Origin: Flavobacteriaceae bacterium
GTDB lineage: Bacteria; Bacteroidota; Bacteroidia; Flavobacteriales; Flavobacteriaceae
Assembly: GCA_029248405.1 (NCBI GenBank)
Contig: JAQWJJ010000006.1
Coordinates: forward strand, 1-64,000
Direction of reading: 5' to 3'
Length of the DNA stretch: 64,000 nt
The notes below the pieces were generated by a model. It worked only from the letters and a program-made list of their open reading frames with translations. It was not told the DNA's origin and did not search any database. A program made the position numbers and the translations under genes. Below, one piece after another: positions 44,642-54,124 of the stretch; position 1 is the first letter of the stretch, and each line of letters opens with the position of its first letter.

Positions 44642-45903
44642 TGGGGTACCGTGCCGGAAAAGTGAAAATTGATTGGTGGATCATACTCCTATATGGCCTT
44701 TTGGTCGGTTTTGGTTGGCTCAATATTTACTCGGCCTCTTTAAGTGGTCAGGGTAATGGTTTTTTCAACATGGAGCAAATTTACGGCAAACAACTCTTAT
44801 GGATTGTACTGAGCATCGTCCTGATAATTTTTGTCCTGGCCTTAGACACCAAGTTCTACGAACGCTTTGCCAGTTTGATTTATATTGGATCATTACTGAG
44901 TCTTTTGGGCCTATTTGTCTTCGGAGAGACCATCAATGGTGCGACTTCATGGTATCATTTTGGCCCAGCAAGTCTGCAACCAAGTGAATTCGCAAAAGCT
45001 GCGACAGCCTTGGCCTTGGGCAAATACATCGGAGACATCCAAACTAATATGCGCGAACTAAAACATCAGTGGCGGGCGCTATTGATCATTGCGATTCCTG
45101 CACTTATCATCATCCCGCAGCCCGACCCAGGTAGTGCTCTAGTATATGCTGCTTTTATTTTTCCGTTATATCGGGAGGGGCTCAACTACCTCTTTTTGAC
45201 CCTAGCTTTGAGTCTTGCTGCCTTGTTCGTTGGCACACTGGTCATCGGTACCCAAGGGATGATTATCGGCATTGCTATGCTCCTACTGCTTTACTTTTTT
45301 TGGCAGAAGAAAAATAGACACCGGATCATTTGGCCGCGCTACATTATTAGCGGATTGTTTGCACTAGGGTTGGTTTTTTGTGTTCATTACATTTTCAACT
45401 CTGTTTTTGAGCAGCGTCACCGTGATCGATTCAACTTAGTTTTAGGAAAAACCGTCGACAACAACTCCATTGGCTACAATACCCATCAAAGTGAAATCGC
45501 AATTGGCAGTGGACGGTGGTTTGGCAAAGGGTGGCTTCAGGGCACACAGACCAAAGGGAATTTTGTTCCTGAGCAGCACACCGATTATATTTTCAGCACC
45601 ATTGGTGAAGAATGGGGATTTGTGGGTTCTGTTTTGTTAGTCATTGTATTTATGAGTCTGGTCTTGCGGATATTGTTTCGAGCCGAACGACAAAAATCCG
45701 TTTTTGGAAGGGTTTATGGCTATAGCGTCGCCTCTATCATTTTCTTCCATTTTATGGTCAATGTTGGTATGGTTATCGGTATTTTCCCAACCGTAGGCAT
45801 TCCATTGCCTTTTTTAAGTTACGGAGGCTCTGGCCTTTGGGGATTTACAGTCTTGCTATTTATATTCGTCAAAATGGATAGCGCAAACTATATCAACAGA
45901 TAA
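44641..45903 (+). CDS. rodA: RodA, SEDS peptidoglycan glycosyltransferase
   Basis: A 420-aa polytopic SEDS protein (about ten helices) that polymerises lipid II together with PBP2. Signatures: GATSWYHFGPASLQPSEFAK, PDPGSALVYAAF (with the catalytic Asp region), and ending VGIPLPFLSYGGSGLWGFT. The large extracytoplasmic loop around residues 260-320 is slightly long. It is the last gene of the elongasome operon. No terminator hairpin is visible in the 18-bp gap to the convergent permease gene. Confidence 0.97.
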   Translation: MGYRAGKVKIDWWIILLYGLLVGFGWLNIYSASLSGQGNGFFNMEQIYGKQLLWIVLSIVLIIFVLALDTKFYERFASLIYIGSLLSLLGLFVFGETINGATSWYHFGPASLQPSEFAKAATALALGKYIGDIQTNMRELKHQWRALLIIAIPALIIIPQPDPGSALVYAAFIFPLYREGLNYLFLTLALSLAALFVGTLVIGTQGMIIGIAMLLLLYFFWQKKNRHRIIWPRYIISGLFALGLVFCVHYIFNSVFEQRHRDRFNLVLGKTVDNNSIGYNTHQSEIAIGSGRWFGKGWLQGTQTKGNFVPEQHTDYIFSTIGEEWGFVGSVLLVIVFMSLVLRILFRAERQKSVFGRVYGYSVASIIFFHFMVNVGMVIGIFPTVGIPLPFLSYGGSGLWGFTVLLFIFVKMDSANYINR

Positions 45904-45921
45904 CACCGGGGGCTCCTACAA

Positions 45922-47007
45922 CTATTTAACCTCTAAAACTTCACGCAAGGCGTTGCCCAATAGCATAAACGCCATAACGAGTGCCATGATTGCGCAACCA
46001 GGTATCAAAGCCAAGTACGGCTTTCCAAGAATGATATAAGCGTAGTGGTCTTTGATGATACTGCCCCAGCTCGGCGTGGGTGGTTGGGCGCCGATACCCA
46101 AAAAACTCAGGCCACTTTCAATAAGAATCGCCGACGCAAAATTAGCCGCAGAAATGATGATCACCGGGGCAAGACTATTGGGCAATACATGCCGGGTAAT
46201 GATGCGCCAATGGCCATAACCCAATGCTTTGGCCGCAGTGATGAATTGTAATTGTTTCACACCCATCACTTGCCCACGCACTACGCGAGCCACCTCAACC
46301 CACATGGTCAAACCAACGGCAATAAATACTTGCCAAAACCCCTTACCTAAGGCCAATGTAATGGCAATGACCAAAAGCAGCGTCGGTATAGACCATGTGA
46401 CATTGATCAGCCACATGATCGTGGCATCGAGTCGACCACCAAAATATCCAGCAACAGCCCCTAAGCTTACTCCTATGAGCAACGAAATGAACACCGCGAT
46501 AAAACCAATTGACAACGAAACCCTCAGACCAATGAGCATTCTGCTCAATAAGTCACGACCATATTTGTCCGTACCCATCCAAAAAGTATGCGATTGAATC
46601 ACTCGCGTCTGATCAAACTTATCGCCTTGCTTGGTCAAGGCTTTTAGAGGCCAAGCCATCTCCAGACCAGGTATATCATCCCCTTGAAACGTGGTGACCT
46701 TCAGGGTATCTTTGGTGATGAAGTATGCGCTGATTGGTGTTGTTCTCTCTTGGGGATGCTTACCTATCCATAAGGCCGTCCAATCATTTGGTATAGGGTT
46801 GTTGACCGGAACATGCACCATTAATGTTTGAAAACCTGGGGGTTTTGACCCAATAGCCAAGTGCATTTGATTGGCATTTTTTGTATGATCAGGAGCCAAG
46901 ACATAAGCCAAAATTGCCATCAGGGTCATCAAAACAAGAAAACACATACTCACCATGCCCAAAATATTCTGGCTCAATTTACTTTGCCAACTTAAGGGAC
47001 GTGACAT
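45922..47007 (-). CDS. Oligopeptide/dipeptide ABC transporter permease, OppC-like
   Basis: A 361-aa inner-membrane permease of the OppC/DppC type: N-terminal OppC_N TM helix (about 16-36), a periplasmic insert of roughly 105 residues, then five helices with the coupling EAA loop (AAKALGYGHWRIITRHVLPNS). MGTDKYGRDLLSRMLIGLRVSL is the family signature. No OppA, OppB, OppD or OppF lies nearby, so it is an orphan here. It is 18 bp downstream of the tail-specific protease and probably cotranscribed with it. Confidence 0.9.
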   Translation of the reverse strand: MSRPLSWQSKLSQNILGMVSMCFLVLMTLMAILAYVLAPDHTKNANQMHLAIGSKPPGFQTLMVHVPVNNPIPNDWTALWIGKHPQERTTPISAYFITKDTLKVTTFQGDDIPGLEMAWPLKALTKQGDKFDQTRVIQSHTFWMGTDKYGRDLLSRMLIGLRVSLSIGFIAVFISLLIGVSLGAVAGYFGGRLDATIMWLINVTWSIPTLLLVIAITLALGKGFWQVFIAVGLTMWVEVARVVRGQVMGVKQLQFITAAKALGYGHWRIITRHVLPNSLAPVIIISAANFASAILIESGLSFLGIGAQPPTPSWGSIIKDHYAYIILGKPYLALIPGCAIMALVMAFMLLGNALREVLEVK

Positions 47008-47025
47008 GGATAGTTGATTTGGTGC

Positions 47026-49200
47026 TTAATGATTTATTTTGGCCACTTTTCGTGGACGGATATTATTGGTCTCGAGATCTAATAAAATATTAATGGCTTC
47101 CTCCAAATAAACATCTTTAGCCAAGCTCTCATGCCATCTCTTGCGCTTTTCGCGCAGCGTTGTGTCCTGCTCCATTTTACTCAGATCAGTATCCAAGGAA
47201 CGATAATCAAGATGGTTATCATACGATTTGATTTTCTCAAATCGTTCACTTTCCTTTTGACGTGCAGACATTTCACTCTGATACGCCTTTATGTTCAGGG
47301 AAATTTCTGTTTGGTCCTGACTCTGCTTGATCCATAAAGCATTTTCATCAATCAGCGTCACTTGAGCATTTTGACTCATGCGCTGTATGCTCTGTTCTAT
47401 CGTTGTCTCATAATCAATATAACCCGACCACAACTCAAATTCGGCCGCAGAGATTTTATCATAAGGGAGCGGATTCTCGTAATCACGTTCGCCAATTTCG
47501 ATGTAACTGTAGCGGTCTGGCATCACCACATCACTCTTCACGCCTTCCAGCTGGGTCGATCCACCAGTCACACGATAAAACTTCTGTGTGGTCAGTTTCA
47601 AGGCCCCCATATCGCCCATATCATTATTGCGCAACCATTGATTCAAATCAACCATATTCTGAACAGTCCCTTTGCCATAAGATTGTGAGCTGCCCAATAT
47701 GATCGCACGCTTATAATCTTGCATGGCCGCTGCAAGTATTTCAGATGCTGAAGCGGATAACTCATTCATTAAGATCACCAATGGCCCCTCCCACTCAATT
47801 GAGGCGTCCCGATCTTTCAGCACTTCTTTTTTGGCACCACTCGAGGCGACCTGAACTACTGGACCCTCTTTGATGAAGAGACCAGCAATATCTACCGCTG
47901 TGCGCAGAGATCCGCCTCCATTGCCTCTTAAATCGAGCACCAAGCCCTCTATACCCGCTTGTTTTAGAGCTTGTATTTCAACCTGCACATCGGTTGCGGC
48001 ATTGCGCTCTTGATAATCCTTCATGTCAAAATAGAATGCTGGCAAATGGATCATGCCAAAACGCTTTCCATCTCTGTCTATTATTGTCGACTTGGCGTAA
48101 GTCTCTTCAAGTTCGACTACGTCACGCTCAATTGTTTCTTCATCTATAGAACCGTCTACGCGTTTGATGGTAAGGGTTACTTTTGTGCCTTTGGGGCCCT
48201 TGATCAATTTGACTGCGTCATTCACACGCATGCCCACAACACTTACGGGCTCAGTTTCGTCTTCTTGTTGCACCTTGAGTATCGCATCGCCAACCTCGAG
48301 GTGGTCTCCCCGCCAAACTGGTCCTCCACTAATGACCTCCACAATAGTGATGTAGTCGCTTTTCTTTTGCAATCGTGCACCAATACCTTCGAGTTTACCA
48401 CTCATTCTCAAATCAAAGCGATCTCTATCAGGTGGGGCAAAATAATTCGTATGAGGATCGAATTCGCCCACAATAGCATTGAGAAACAAGGCAAAATAAT
48501 CCTTACGTTCTAAATCATCTGTAAACTCATAACTTTCGTCCAAAGCGGTTTTGGTCGTTGCACGAGCCTTTGCTTCCATGTCCTGATCCGACATGGCTAA
48601 GGTTTCGATCAAGAGTTCCTTATTGCTAGCGGCAGTATCTAGAAGCTTCTCTTGAGCCTTTTCCTTGTCTTGAATGAGGTCGTAGTAATTAGAAAGCGTA
48701 CTGTACTTTAATTGCTTTCTCCAGCGCTCTTTCAGCTCCAAGGGCGTATTTGGGTAAACAGCCTCTTGGTAGTCCGTAGAGATGGATTCACTCAGATCAA
48801 AATCAAATGGCACCTCCAAAATTTCACTATAAAAAGTCCTCACTAAGGCAGAACGCTCTATATAGCGAGAAAGGACCAAGTCAAAAAAAGTGAAATCCTT
48901 GGCTTTTATTTGATCGTCGATCAGCAATTCGTATGCAGCAAACTCCTCTAGGTCTGAGGCCAAAAAATAACGCTTGATAGGGTCTAAAGACTCAATAAAG
49001 TTTTCATAAACGTGTTGAGAGAAATCGTCATTGATGTCCTTGGGTGCATAATGTCCCTTTTCCAAAACATAATTGATCAAATCCACTAACAATTTATCCT
49101 TGTTGGGGTCATTGAATTCCTTGCTGGTGAATCCGCAGGACGCTACCGCAATAAACACACCCAATAAAAACAGCTTCCAATTCTTTTTCACAAATCGCAT
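47026..49200 (-). CDS. prc: Tail-specific (C-terminal processing) protease Prc
   Basis: A 724-aa periplasmic S41 protease. The N-terminus has a signal peptide ending FIAVASC, so it may be a lipoprotein with C22. N-terminal helical domain, PDZ domain (about 245-340, GIGARLQKKSDYITIVEVI), then the protease core with the Ser-Lys dyad S484 (NELSASASE) and K510 (SYGKGTVQ), and a C-terminal DUF3340-like helical region. It trims envelope proteins and regulates peptidoglycan enzymes. Divergent from surE. Confidence 0.95.
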   Translation of the reverse strand: MRFVKKNWKLFLLGVFIAVASCGFTSKEFNDPNKDKLLVDLINYVLEKGHYAPKDINDDFSQHVYENFIESLDPIKRYFLASDLEEFAAYELLIDDQIKAKDFTFFDLVLSRYIERSALVRTFYSEILEVPFDFDLSESISTDYQEAVYPNTPLELKERWRKQLKYSTLSNYYDLIQDKEKAQEKLLDTAASNKELLIETLAMSDQDMEAKARATTKTALDESYEFTDDLERKDYFALFLNAIVGEFDPHTNYFAPPDRDRFDLRMSGKLEGIGARLQKKSDYITIVEVISGGPVWRGDHLEVGDAILKVQQEDETEPVSVVGMRVNDAVKLIKGPKGTKVTLTIKRVDGSIDEETIERDVVELEETYAKSTIIDRDGKRFGMIHLPAFYFDMKDYQERNAATDVQVEIQALKQAGIEGLVLDLRGNGGGSLRTAVDIAGLFIKEGPVVQVASSGAKKEVLKDRDASIEWEGPLVILMNELSASASEILAAAMQDYKRAIILGSSQSYGKGTVQNMVDLNQWLRNNDMGDMGALKLTTQKFYRVTGGSTQLEGVKSDVVMPDRYSYIEIGERDYENPLPYDKISAAEFELWSGYIDYETTIEQSIQRMSQNAQVTLIDENALWIKQSQDQTEISLNIKAYQSEMSARQKESERFEKIKSYDNHLDYRSLDTDLSKMEQDTTLREKRKRWHESLAKDVYLEEAINILLDLETNNIRPRKVAKINH

Positions 49201-49357
49201 TCTCTATGTTTTAGCACCCTAAAATAGTTAAAAAATCAAGGAAAAAAGGGCTCTGCCGCTGCTAATTTTATGTTAAATTGATTTAAATAAAATTTGAATC
49301 GAAAATTGAATATTCCGTAGATATAACCTTATTTTTATAAAAATTATCTGCGGCACT

Positions 49358-50134
49358 ATGGCTGAGAAACGACCTTTAATTTTGATCACCAACGACGACG
49401 GGATAACCGCCCCAGGCATTAGAGCGTTAATCAAAGCCATCACGCCTTTGGGCGAGGTCGTTGTCGTAGCGCCTGATGCACCGCAAAGTGGAATGGGGCA
49501 TGCCATTACCGTCAATGACACCCTTTATTGCGAACAGGTTACCATAGACCAGGGGTCCAAAATTACTGAATTCAGTTGCAGCGGGACCCCTGCAGACTGC
49601 ATCAAAATAGGCGTCAACGAAGTTTTAGACAGGCGACCTGACCTTGTCGTGAGTGGCATCAATCATGGCAGCAATGCCTCTATAAATGTCATTTATAGTG
49701 GCACTATGAGTGCCGCTGTTGAAGCCGGAACAATGGGTATTCCAGCCATTGGCTTTTCGCTGCTCGACTTTGGTTATAATGCAGATTTCTCACATCTCTT
49801 GGCACCCGTTCAACAAATCACACGTCAATGCCTGAAGTCAGGATTGCCCAAAGGAGTTGTTTTGAATGTCAATTTTCCCAAAATAGACCATGCACCACTA
49901 AAAGGCATTAGGGTTTGTCGTCAAGCTGATGCACATTGGGTTGAAAAATTTGACAAAAGAACCAGTCCTATGGGCCGATCATACTATTGGCTTTCGGGAG
50001 AATTTGTGAATTTAGACCAAGGAGAGGATACTGATCAATGGGCGCTAGATCATGGCTATATTTCTATTGTACCCGTACAATATGACCTCACGGCCCATCA
50101 TGCCATAGCACAAATCAATCAATGGCCCTTATAA
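49358..50134 (+). CDS. surE: 5'-nucleotidase SurE
   Basis: A 258-aa metal-dependent nucleoside-monophosphate phosphatase. The N-terminal NDDGITAPGI contains the metal-binding Asp pair. GHAITVNDTL, SCSGTPADCIKIG and VVSGINHGSNASINVIYSGTMSAA are the other active-site signatures. It is the first gene of a five-gene plus-strand group, 1 nt before the next gene. The 157-bp divergent gap to prc holds only a near-consensus box (TAAAATTTG). Confidence 0.96.
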   Translation: MAEKRPLILITNDDGITAPGIRALIKAITPLGEVVVVAPDAPQSGMGHAITVNDTLYCEQVTIDQGSKITEFSCSGTPADCIKIGVNEVLDRRPDLVVSGINHGSNASINVIYSGTMSAAVEAGTMGIPAIGFSLLDFGYNADFSHLLAPVQQITRQCLKSGLPKGVVLNVNFPKIDHAPLKGIRVCRQADAHWVEKFDKRTSPMGRSYYWLSGEFVNLDQGEDTDQWALDHGYISIVPVQYDLTAHHAIAQINQWPL

Positions 50135-50135
50135 C

Positions 50136-50423
50136 ATGAGAAAAAAAATATTTACCGGATTTATTGTTGGATTGATCAGTAATGCCCTTGGGGTCATGGC
50201 ATGTACCTTGATCATTGCTTTGATCAAAAACACGACATTTTCCGACACTTGGTTGCGCTATGCCCAAACGGATGGGTTATGGATGGTATTGAGTCTGGGG
50301 GCGTTGCCCAATCTGCCAGTATTTTTTGAATTCTTACGTCGCAAACAGGAGTACGAGGCTCGAGGCGTTTTGATGGTGACCATAATCACAGCGCTAACGA
50401 CTTATTTTATGTATTTTCAATAG
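50136..50423 (+). CDS. Small conserved membrane protein of unknown function
   Basis: A 95-aa protein with three predicted transmembrane helices (about 5-27, 48-66, 75-93) and a charged loop FLRRKQEYEARG. It lies exactly between surE (1-nt gap) and lpxB (no gap), so it is translated as part of this operon. I do not recognise a family. Confidence 0.82.
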   Translation: MRKKIFTGFIVGLISNALGVMACTLIIALIKNTTFSDTWLRYAQTDGLWMVLSLGALPNLPVFFEFLRRKQEYEARGVLMVTIITALTTYFMYFQ

Positions 50424-51542
50424 ATGAAATATTATATCATTTCTGGCGAAGCTTCAGGGGACCTGCATGGGTCCAACCTGATCAGTGCCCTTAAAAAAGA
50501 AGACAGAGAGGCGCAGTTTAGAGGCTGGGGTGGAGACCTGATGAAAACTCAAGGGATGTCATTAGTCAAGCATTATCGAGACTTGGCTTTTATGGGATTC
50601 ATTGAAGTGTTATTCCACTTAAAGACCATCTTGAAGAACATTGCGTCGTGCAAAGCTGATATCGAGGCTTTCAAGCCAGATGTACTCATTCTAATTGACT
50701 ACCCAGGTTTCAACCTGAGAATTGCGGCATGGGCGCATAAAAAAGGCCTCCCAGTGCATTATTATATCTCACCACAAATATGGGCCTGGAAGGAAAATCG
50801 CATCAAAGCCATCAAGCGAGATGTTGACGAACTCTATGTGATTTTACCTTTTGAAAAACAATTTTATGCCCGACACAACCGCAGTGTCCACTTTGTTGGC
50901 CATCCGCTACTGGACGCTTTGAATAAGAGAGCGGTTACAGAACCTGAAGACTTCATCAGTCGCAATGAGCTCAACAACATGCCCATCATCGCCTTGCTGC
51001 CCGGCAGCCGAAAGCAAGAAATAAAAGCCATGCTTCATGTCATGCTCCAAATGGTCGACCGCTTTCCGAAACATCAATTTGTGATCGCGGGAGCACCTAG
51101 TATTGATCCCAGTATTTATCAGCCCTTTATGAGCAATAAGCGCGTGGGCATTTGTTTTGGACAAACTTATGATTTAATGGATATGGCACAAGCAGCACTG
51201 GTCACCTCTGGTACCGCAACCTTAGAAACAGCATTGTTAAACGTGCCACAAGTCGTATGTTATCGTGGCAATTGGCTCTCATACCAAATTGCCAAACGCA
51301 TTGTTCATCTGAAATACATCTCCCTAGTCAACCTGATTTTGGACCGTGAAGCGGTAAAGGAATTGATCCAGGGTGCCCTGAATCCAGAGTCACTTGAAAA
51401 GGCCTTAAAACATATCCTGACCCCTGCAGGACAAGAATCCGTAAGTAAAGACTATGCCGCATTATGGTCGCTTTTGGGTGGCCCTGGAGCAAGCGAAAAA
51501 ACCGCACAAATCATATACAAAACCCTCAAAAAAAGAACCTGA
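50424..51542 (+). CDS. lpxB: Lipid-A-disaccharide synthase LpxB
   Basis: A 372-aa peripheral membrane glycosyltransferase (GT19) joining UDP-2,3-diacylglucosamine and lipid X. Motifs: YYIISGEASGDLHGSNL at the N-terminus, DYPGFNLRIA, YYISPQIWAWKENRIK, ALLPGSRKQEI, SGTATLETALLNVPQVVCYR. Normal length. Its stop overlaps the start of the NlpC/P60 gene by one base (TGATG). Confidence 0.96.
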   Translation: MKYYIISGEASGDLHGSNLISALKKEDREAQFRGWGGDLMKTQGMSLVKHYRDLAFMGFIEVLFHLKTILKNIASCKADIEAFKPDVLILIDYPGFNLRIAAWAHKKGLPVHYYISPQIWAWKENRIKAIKRDVDELYVILPFEKQFYARHNRSVHFVGHPLLDALNKRAVTEPEDFISRNELNNMPIIALLPGSRKQEIKAMLHVMLQMVDRFPKHQFVIAGAPSIDPSIYQPFMSNKRVGICFGQTYDLMDMAQAALVTSGTATLETALLNVPQVVCYRGNWLSYQIAKRIVHLKYISLVNLILDREAVKELIQGALNPESLEKALKHILTPAGQESVSKDYAALWSLLGGPGASEKTAQIIYKTLKKRT

Positions 51543-52042
51543 TGGGCAAGCGCTACGGTGCCAGAACCCTGCTTTACCTGTCCCTTGTACTTCTGCTGTC
51601 TGCTTGTGGTGTGTCACGAGTTGGGACAAAAGATGGTGCCCCTGGTTCAAGAAGTAGCCATTCACATGCACTGATCGATCATGCTCAATCCTATTTGGGT
51701 ACGCCCTATCAATGGGGTGGCACATCAAAAAAAGGAATAGACTGTTCAGGGCTCATCAAACGATCTTTTGATGCTATTGATTTATCTGTTCCACGGGTGA
51801 CTGCTGATCTGGTGAAAATTGGTAAAAAAATCCACATCAAAGATCTGGTGCCTGGTGATTTGGTTTTTTTCAATACTGGCAAGTCTCGAAAAAAGGTCAA
51901 TCATGTGGGCTTAGTGACCAACAACCGCAATACTGAGGTTTCTTTTATTCACGCATCAACATCAAAAGGAGTGATGATTTCTAAATTAGTGGAACCTTAT
52001 TGGCTCGCCCACTTCATTACTGCTCGCCGCATCTTAAAATAA
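51542..52042 (+). CDS. NlpC/P60 (C40) peptidoglycan endopeptidase lipoprotein
   Basis: A 166-aa lipoprotein: lipobox LLSAC with C22, then an NlpC/P60 domain with catalytic C68 (GIDCSGLI) and H121 (VNHVGLV), and H137 as the likely third residue. It cleaves peptide cross-links near D-iGlu-Dap. The frame is open back to 51464 inside lpxB, but the ATG at 51542, coupled to the lpxB stop, gives the proper signal peptide. Confidence 0.92.
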   Translation: MGKRYGARTLLYLSLVLLLSACGVSRVGTKDGAPGSRSSHSHALIDHAQSYLGTPYQWGGTSKKGIDCSGLIKRSFDAIDLSVPRVTADLVKIGKKIHIKDLVPGDLVFFNTGKSRKKVNHVGLVTNNRNTEVSFIHASTSKGVMISKLVEPYWLAHFITARRILK

Positions 52043-52083
52043 ATTATCTTCCTGACACTTCCCAGAGCGCTCAATTGATCAAC

Positions 52084-54114
52084 ATGAGGCACTCCCGGAG
52101 TATTCCTTTAAACGTTCGACTGGCAGAGTTTGCCATTTGCCTCACAGTAGGCTGTCTTATTGCCCAACGCGACAGCATCGGACTAGGGCAATTAAAATTG
52201 GGGCTGATCTTGATTACGGGTCTCGCCTTGAGCCTTTATGCCACACGAAATCATGTGCGGCCAAATCGACATTTCGCCCCTCTCGCTTGGATATTCATGA
52301 TTTGGTTTGGGGTGGCCAATTACCAAAGCCACAGACCTATTAGTGTCGCACAGGGGCAATCAATCATCCGGGCAATCAATGGTGAACCATTTTACGCCAT
52401 CACTCTCACACGCCAGCTCAGTAGCCCAGAAGGCCAACAATACTTCTTGGGATCTATTCAGCACGAAAGTCAAAAATATCCGACGCATATTTTGGTGCGC
52501 TACACCCCAAAAGTGCTTGAGAAGTCGCTCTCTAGTGATCAGGTCATTTGGGCCAATACACCACTAGAAATGATTCCTGGACCAAAGAACCCCGGAGGGT
52601 TTAATTACGCAGCACTTCAATATTATCGTGGCATGATATTGCAAACAAAAATCAGCGATAAAACGCAAATACTGTATCAATCACAAACTCCTCCAAGCCT
52701 ATCAGGTGTCGCCCAAAACATTAACAAACATTTGAGCAAACGTTTGGACCATCCACTCATTGCTCCTAAACATAAAGCCATTATTAAAGCCATATTACTG
52801 GGGGACAAATCTGAGTTGACCCCTGAAATTAAACAGCAATTTGCGGCTTCAGGCGCCATGCACATTTTGGCACTTTCAGGACTGCATGTCGGTGTGGCCA
52901 CATGGCTGCTGATGCTGCTGACATGGCCTTTGCGGCGCTTGGTCTGGGGGCGACAATTAAGCACAATCATCGTCTTAGTGGTCTTGTGGCTTTATGCGCT
53001 TGTCTCTGGACTATCACCGTCTATGGTCCGCGCCGTAACAATGATGAGTATATGGTCTATCGGCCAACTCATGCAGCGGCCTATCGGGGCTATAAATGCT
53101 CTCCTTTTGACCTACGTGATCCTATTGATTGCAAAACCCTTGTGGCTGTTTGAAGTCGGCTTTCAATTGAGCTTTTTGGCCGTGCTCTCAATTCTCATCG
53201 TCACGCCCAAATTGTCGTTACTGGGGCGGCCTAAAAACAAAATATTGGCCTATCTCTGGTCCATCACTCGCTTGAGTCTGGCAGCGCAATTGGGTGTGGC
53301 GCCTATTGCTGCTTATTATTTTCATCAGTTTCCTGGGTTATTTTGGCTGTCTAATATCTTTTTGCTCCCAATGCTTACCCCGATACTCATTATGGGCGGC
53401 ATCATCATTTCAGGTCAGCAATGGGTAAATTTACCCCATGCCCTCTACGCATTTTTCGATGCCTTACTTGGTGTCGCGGATCGAATTCTTGGATGGATTG
53501 CGGCACAAGAACAATTTATCATGACCGAACTCTATCTCCATTGGACACATCTTGTTGGTATTTATTTTGGCATGATTATTTGGTTAATGTGCAAAACAAG
53601 AAGTATTCAATCGGTGGCATTGATAGGGCTCAAAACAATCACCGCGACGCTTTTATTGACTTCTTTATTTGGACAGAATTCCATAGGTCAAATGACCCTA
53701 TTGCATCTTCCAGGACAAACACTTCTGGTGTTGCACACAGAACAGGGATTGGTCCACTTTTCTTCAAGATGGCCCCTATCAGAAAACGCCAAAAAGGTGC
53801 AAAAAGAGTTGGAGCATGCGTACCAAATAAAAAGCCTCTCAACACAATCTCTTGAAGCGGTCCTCTATTATAATGACGTTCCAATTGTGGTCATCGACCA
53901 ATTCGGTCAGTATCCAATGGCCCAAGGCGCTATTGTTATTCTGACACAAAACTCGCCCATACACCTAGAACAACTCATCAATGATCTTGCCCCGCGATTG
54001 ATTTTGGCTGATGCTTCAAATTTTAAAAACCGTGTCCATTTGTGGCGCCAGTACTGCCGTCAAAAAGGTGTTGACTTTATGGATACTTATGCATTCGGGG
54101 CTATAAAACAATAG
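52084..54114 (+). CDS. comEC: ComEC/Rec2 family competence protein
   Basis: A 676-aa inner-membrane DNA-uptake channel-like protein. N-terminal helices and a DUF4131-type domain (about 20-180) precede the Competence domain with GDKSELTPEIKQQFAASGAMHILALSGLHVG, followed by about nine helices. The C-terminal 150 residues are soluble but show no HxHxDH motif, so the metallo-beta-lactamase nuclease part is absent or degenerate. I chose the ATG at 52084; the frame is open to 52000, overlapping the NlpC/P60 gene. Confidence 0.9.
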   Translation: MRHSRSIPLNVRLAEFAICLTVGCLIAQRDSIGLGQLKLGLILITGLALSLYATRNHVRPNRHFAPLAWIFMIWFGVANYQSHRPISVAQGQSIIRAINGEPFYAITLTRQLSSPEGQQYFLGSIQHESQKYPTHILVRYTPKVLEKSLSSDQVIWANTPLEMIPGPKNPGGFNYAALQYYRGMILQTKISDKTQILYQSQTPPSLSGVAQNINKHLSKRLDHPLIAPKHKAIIKAILLGDKSELTPEIKQQFAASGAMHILALSGLHVGVATWLLMLLTWPLRRLVWGRQLSTIIVLVVLWLYALVSGLSPSMVRAVTMMSIWSIGQLMQRPIGAINALLLTYVILLIAKPLWLFEVGFQLSFLAVLSILIVTPKLSLLGRPKNKILAYLWSITRLSLAAQLGVAPIAAYYFHQFPGLFWLSNIFLLPMLTPILIMGGIIISGQQWVNLPHALYAFFDALLGVADRILGWIAAQEQFIMTELYLHWTHLVGIYFGMIIWLMCKTRSIQSVALIGLKTITATLLLTSLFGQNSIGQMTLLHLPGQTLLVLHTEQGLVHFSSRWPLSENAKKVQKELEHAYQIKSLSTQSLEAVLYYNDVPIVVIDQFGQYPMAQGAIVILTQNSPIHLEQLINDLAPRLILADASNFKNRVHLWRQYCRQKGVDFMDTYAFGAIKQ

Positions 54115-54124
54115 ACACACAGCC

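Noticed and set aside
45904-45921. Terminator between rodA and the convergent permease
   Set aside because: The 18-bp gap has a GGGGGC run but no inverted repeat.
47971-48513. 180-aa open frame antisense to the tail-specific protease
   Set aside because: Composition is that of a shadow frame, it has no family motif, and it lies wholly inside a conserved gene on the other strand.
51464-51541. Extension of the NlpC/P60 gene into lpxB
   Set aside because: The ATG coupled to the lpxB stop gives a proper lipoprotein signal peptide; the extension is Lys/Arg-rich shadow sequence.
52000-52083. Extension of comEC into the NlpC/P60 gene
   Set aside because: It overlaps the upstream gene; the ATG at 52084 fits the family N-terminus better.
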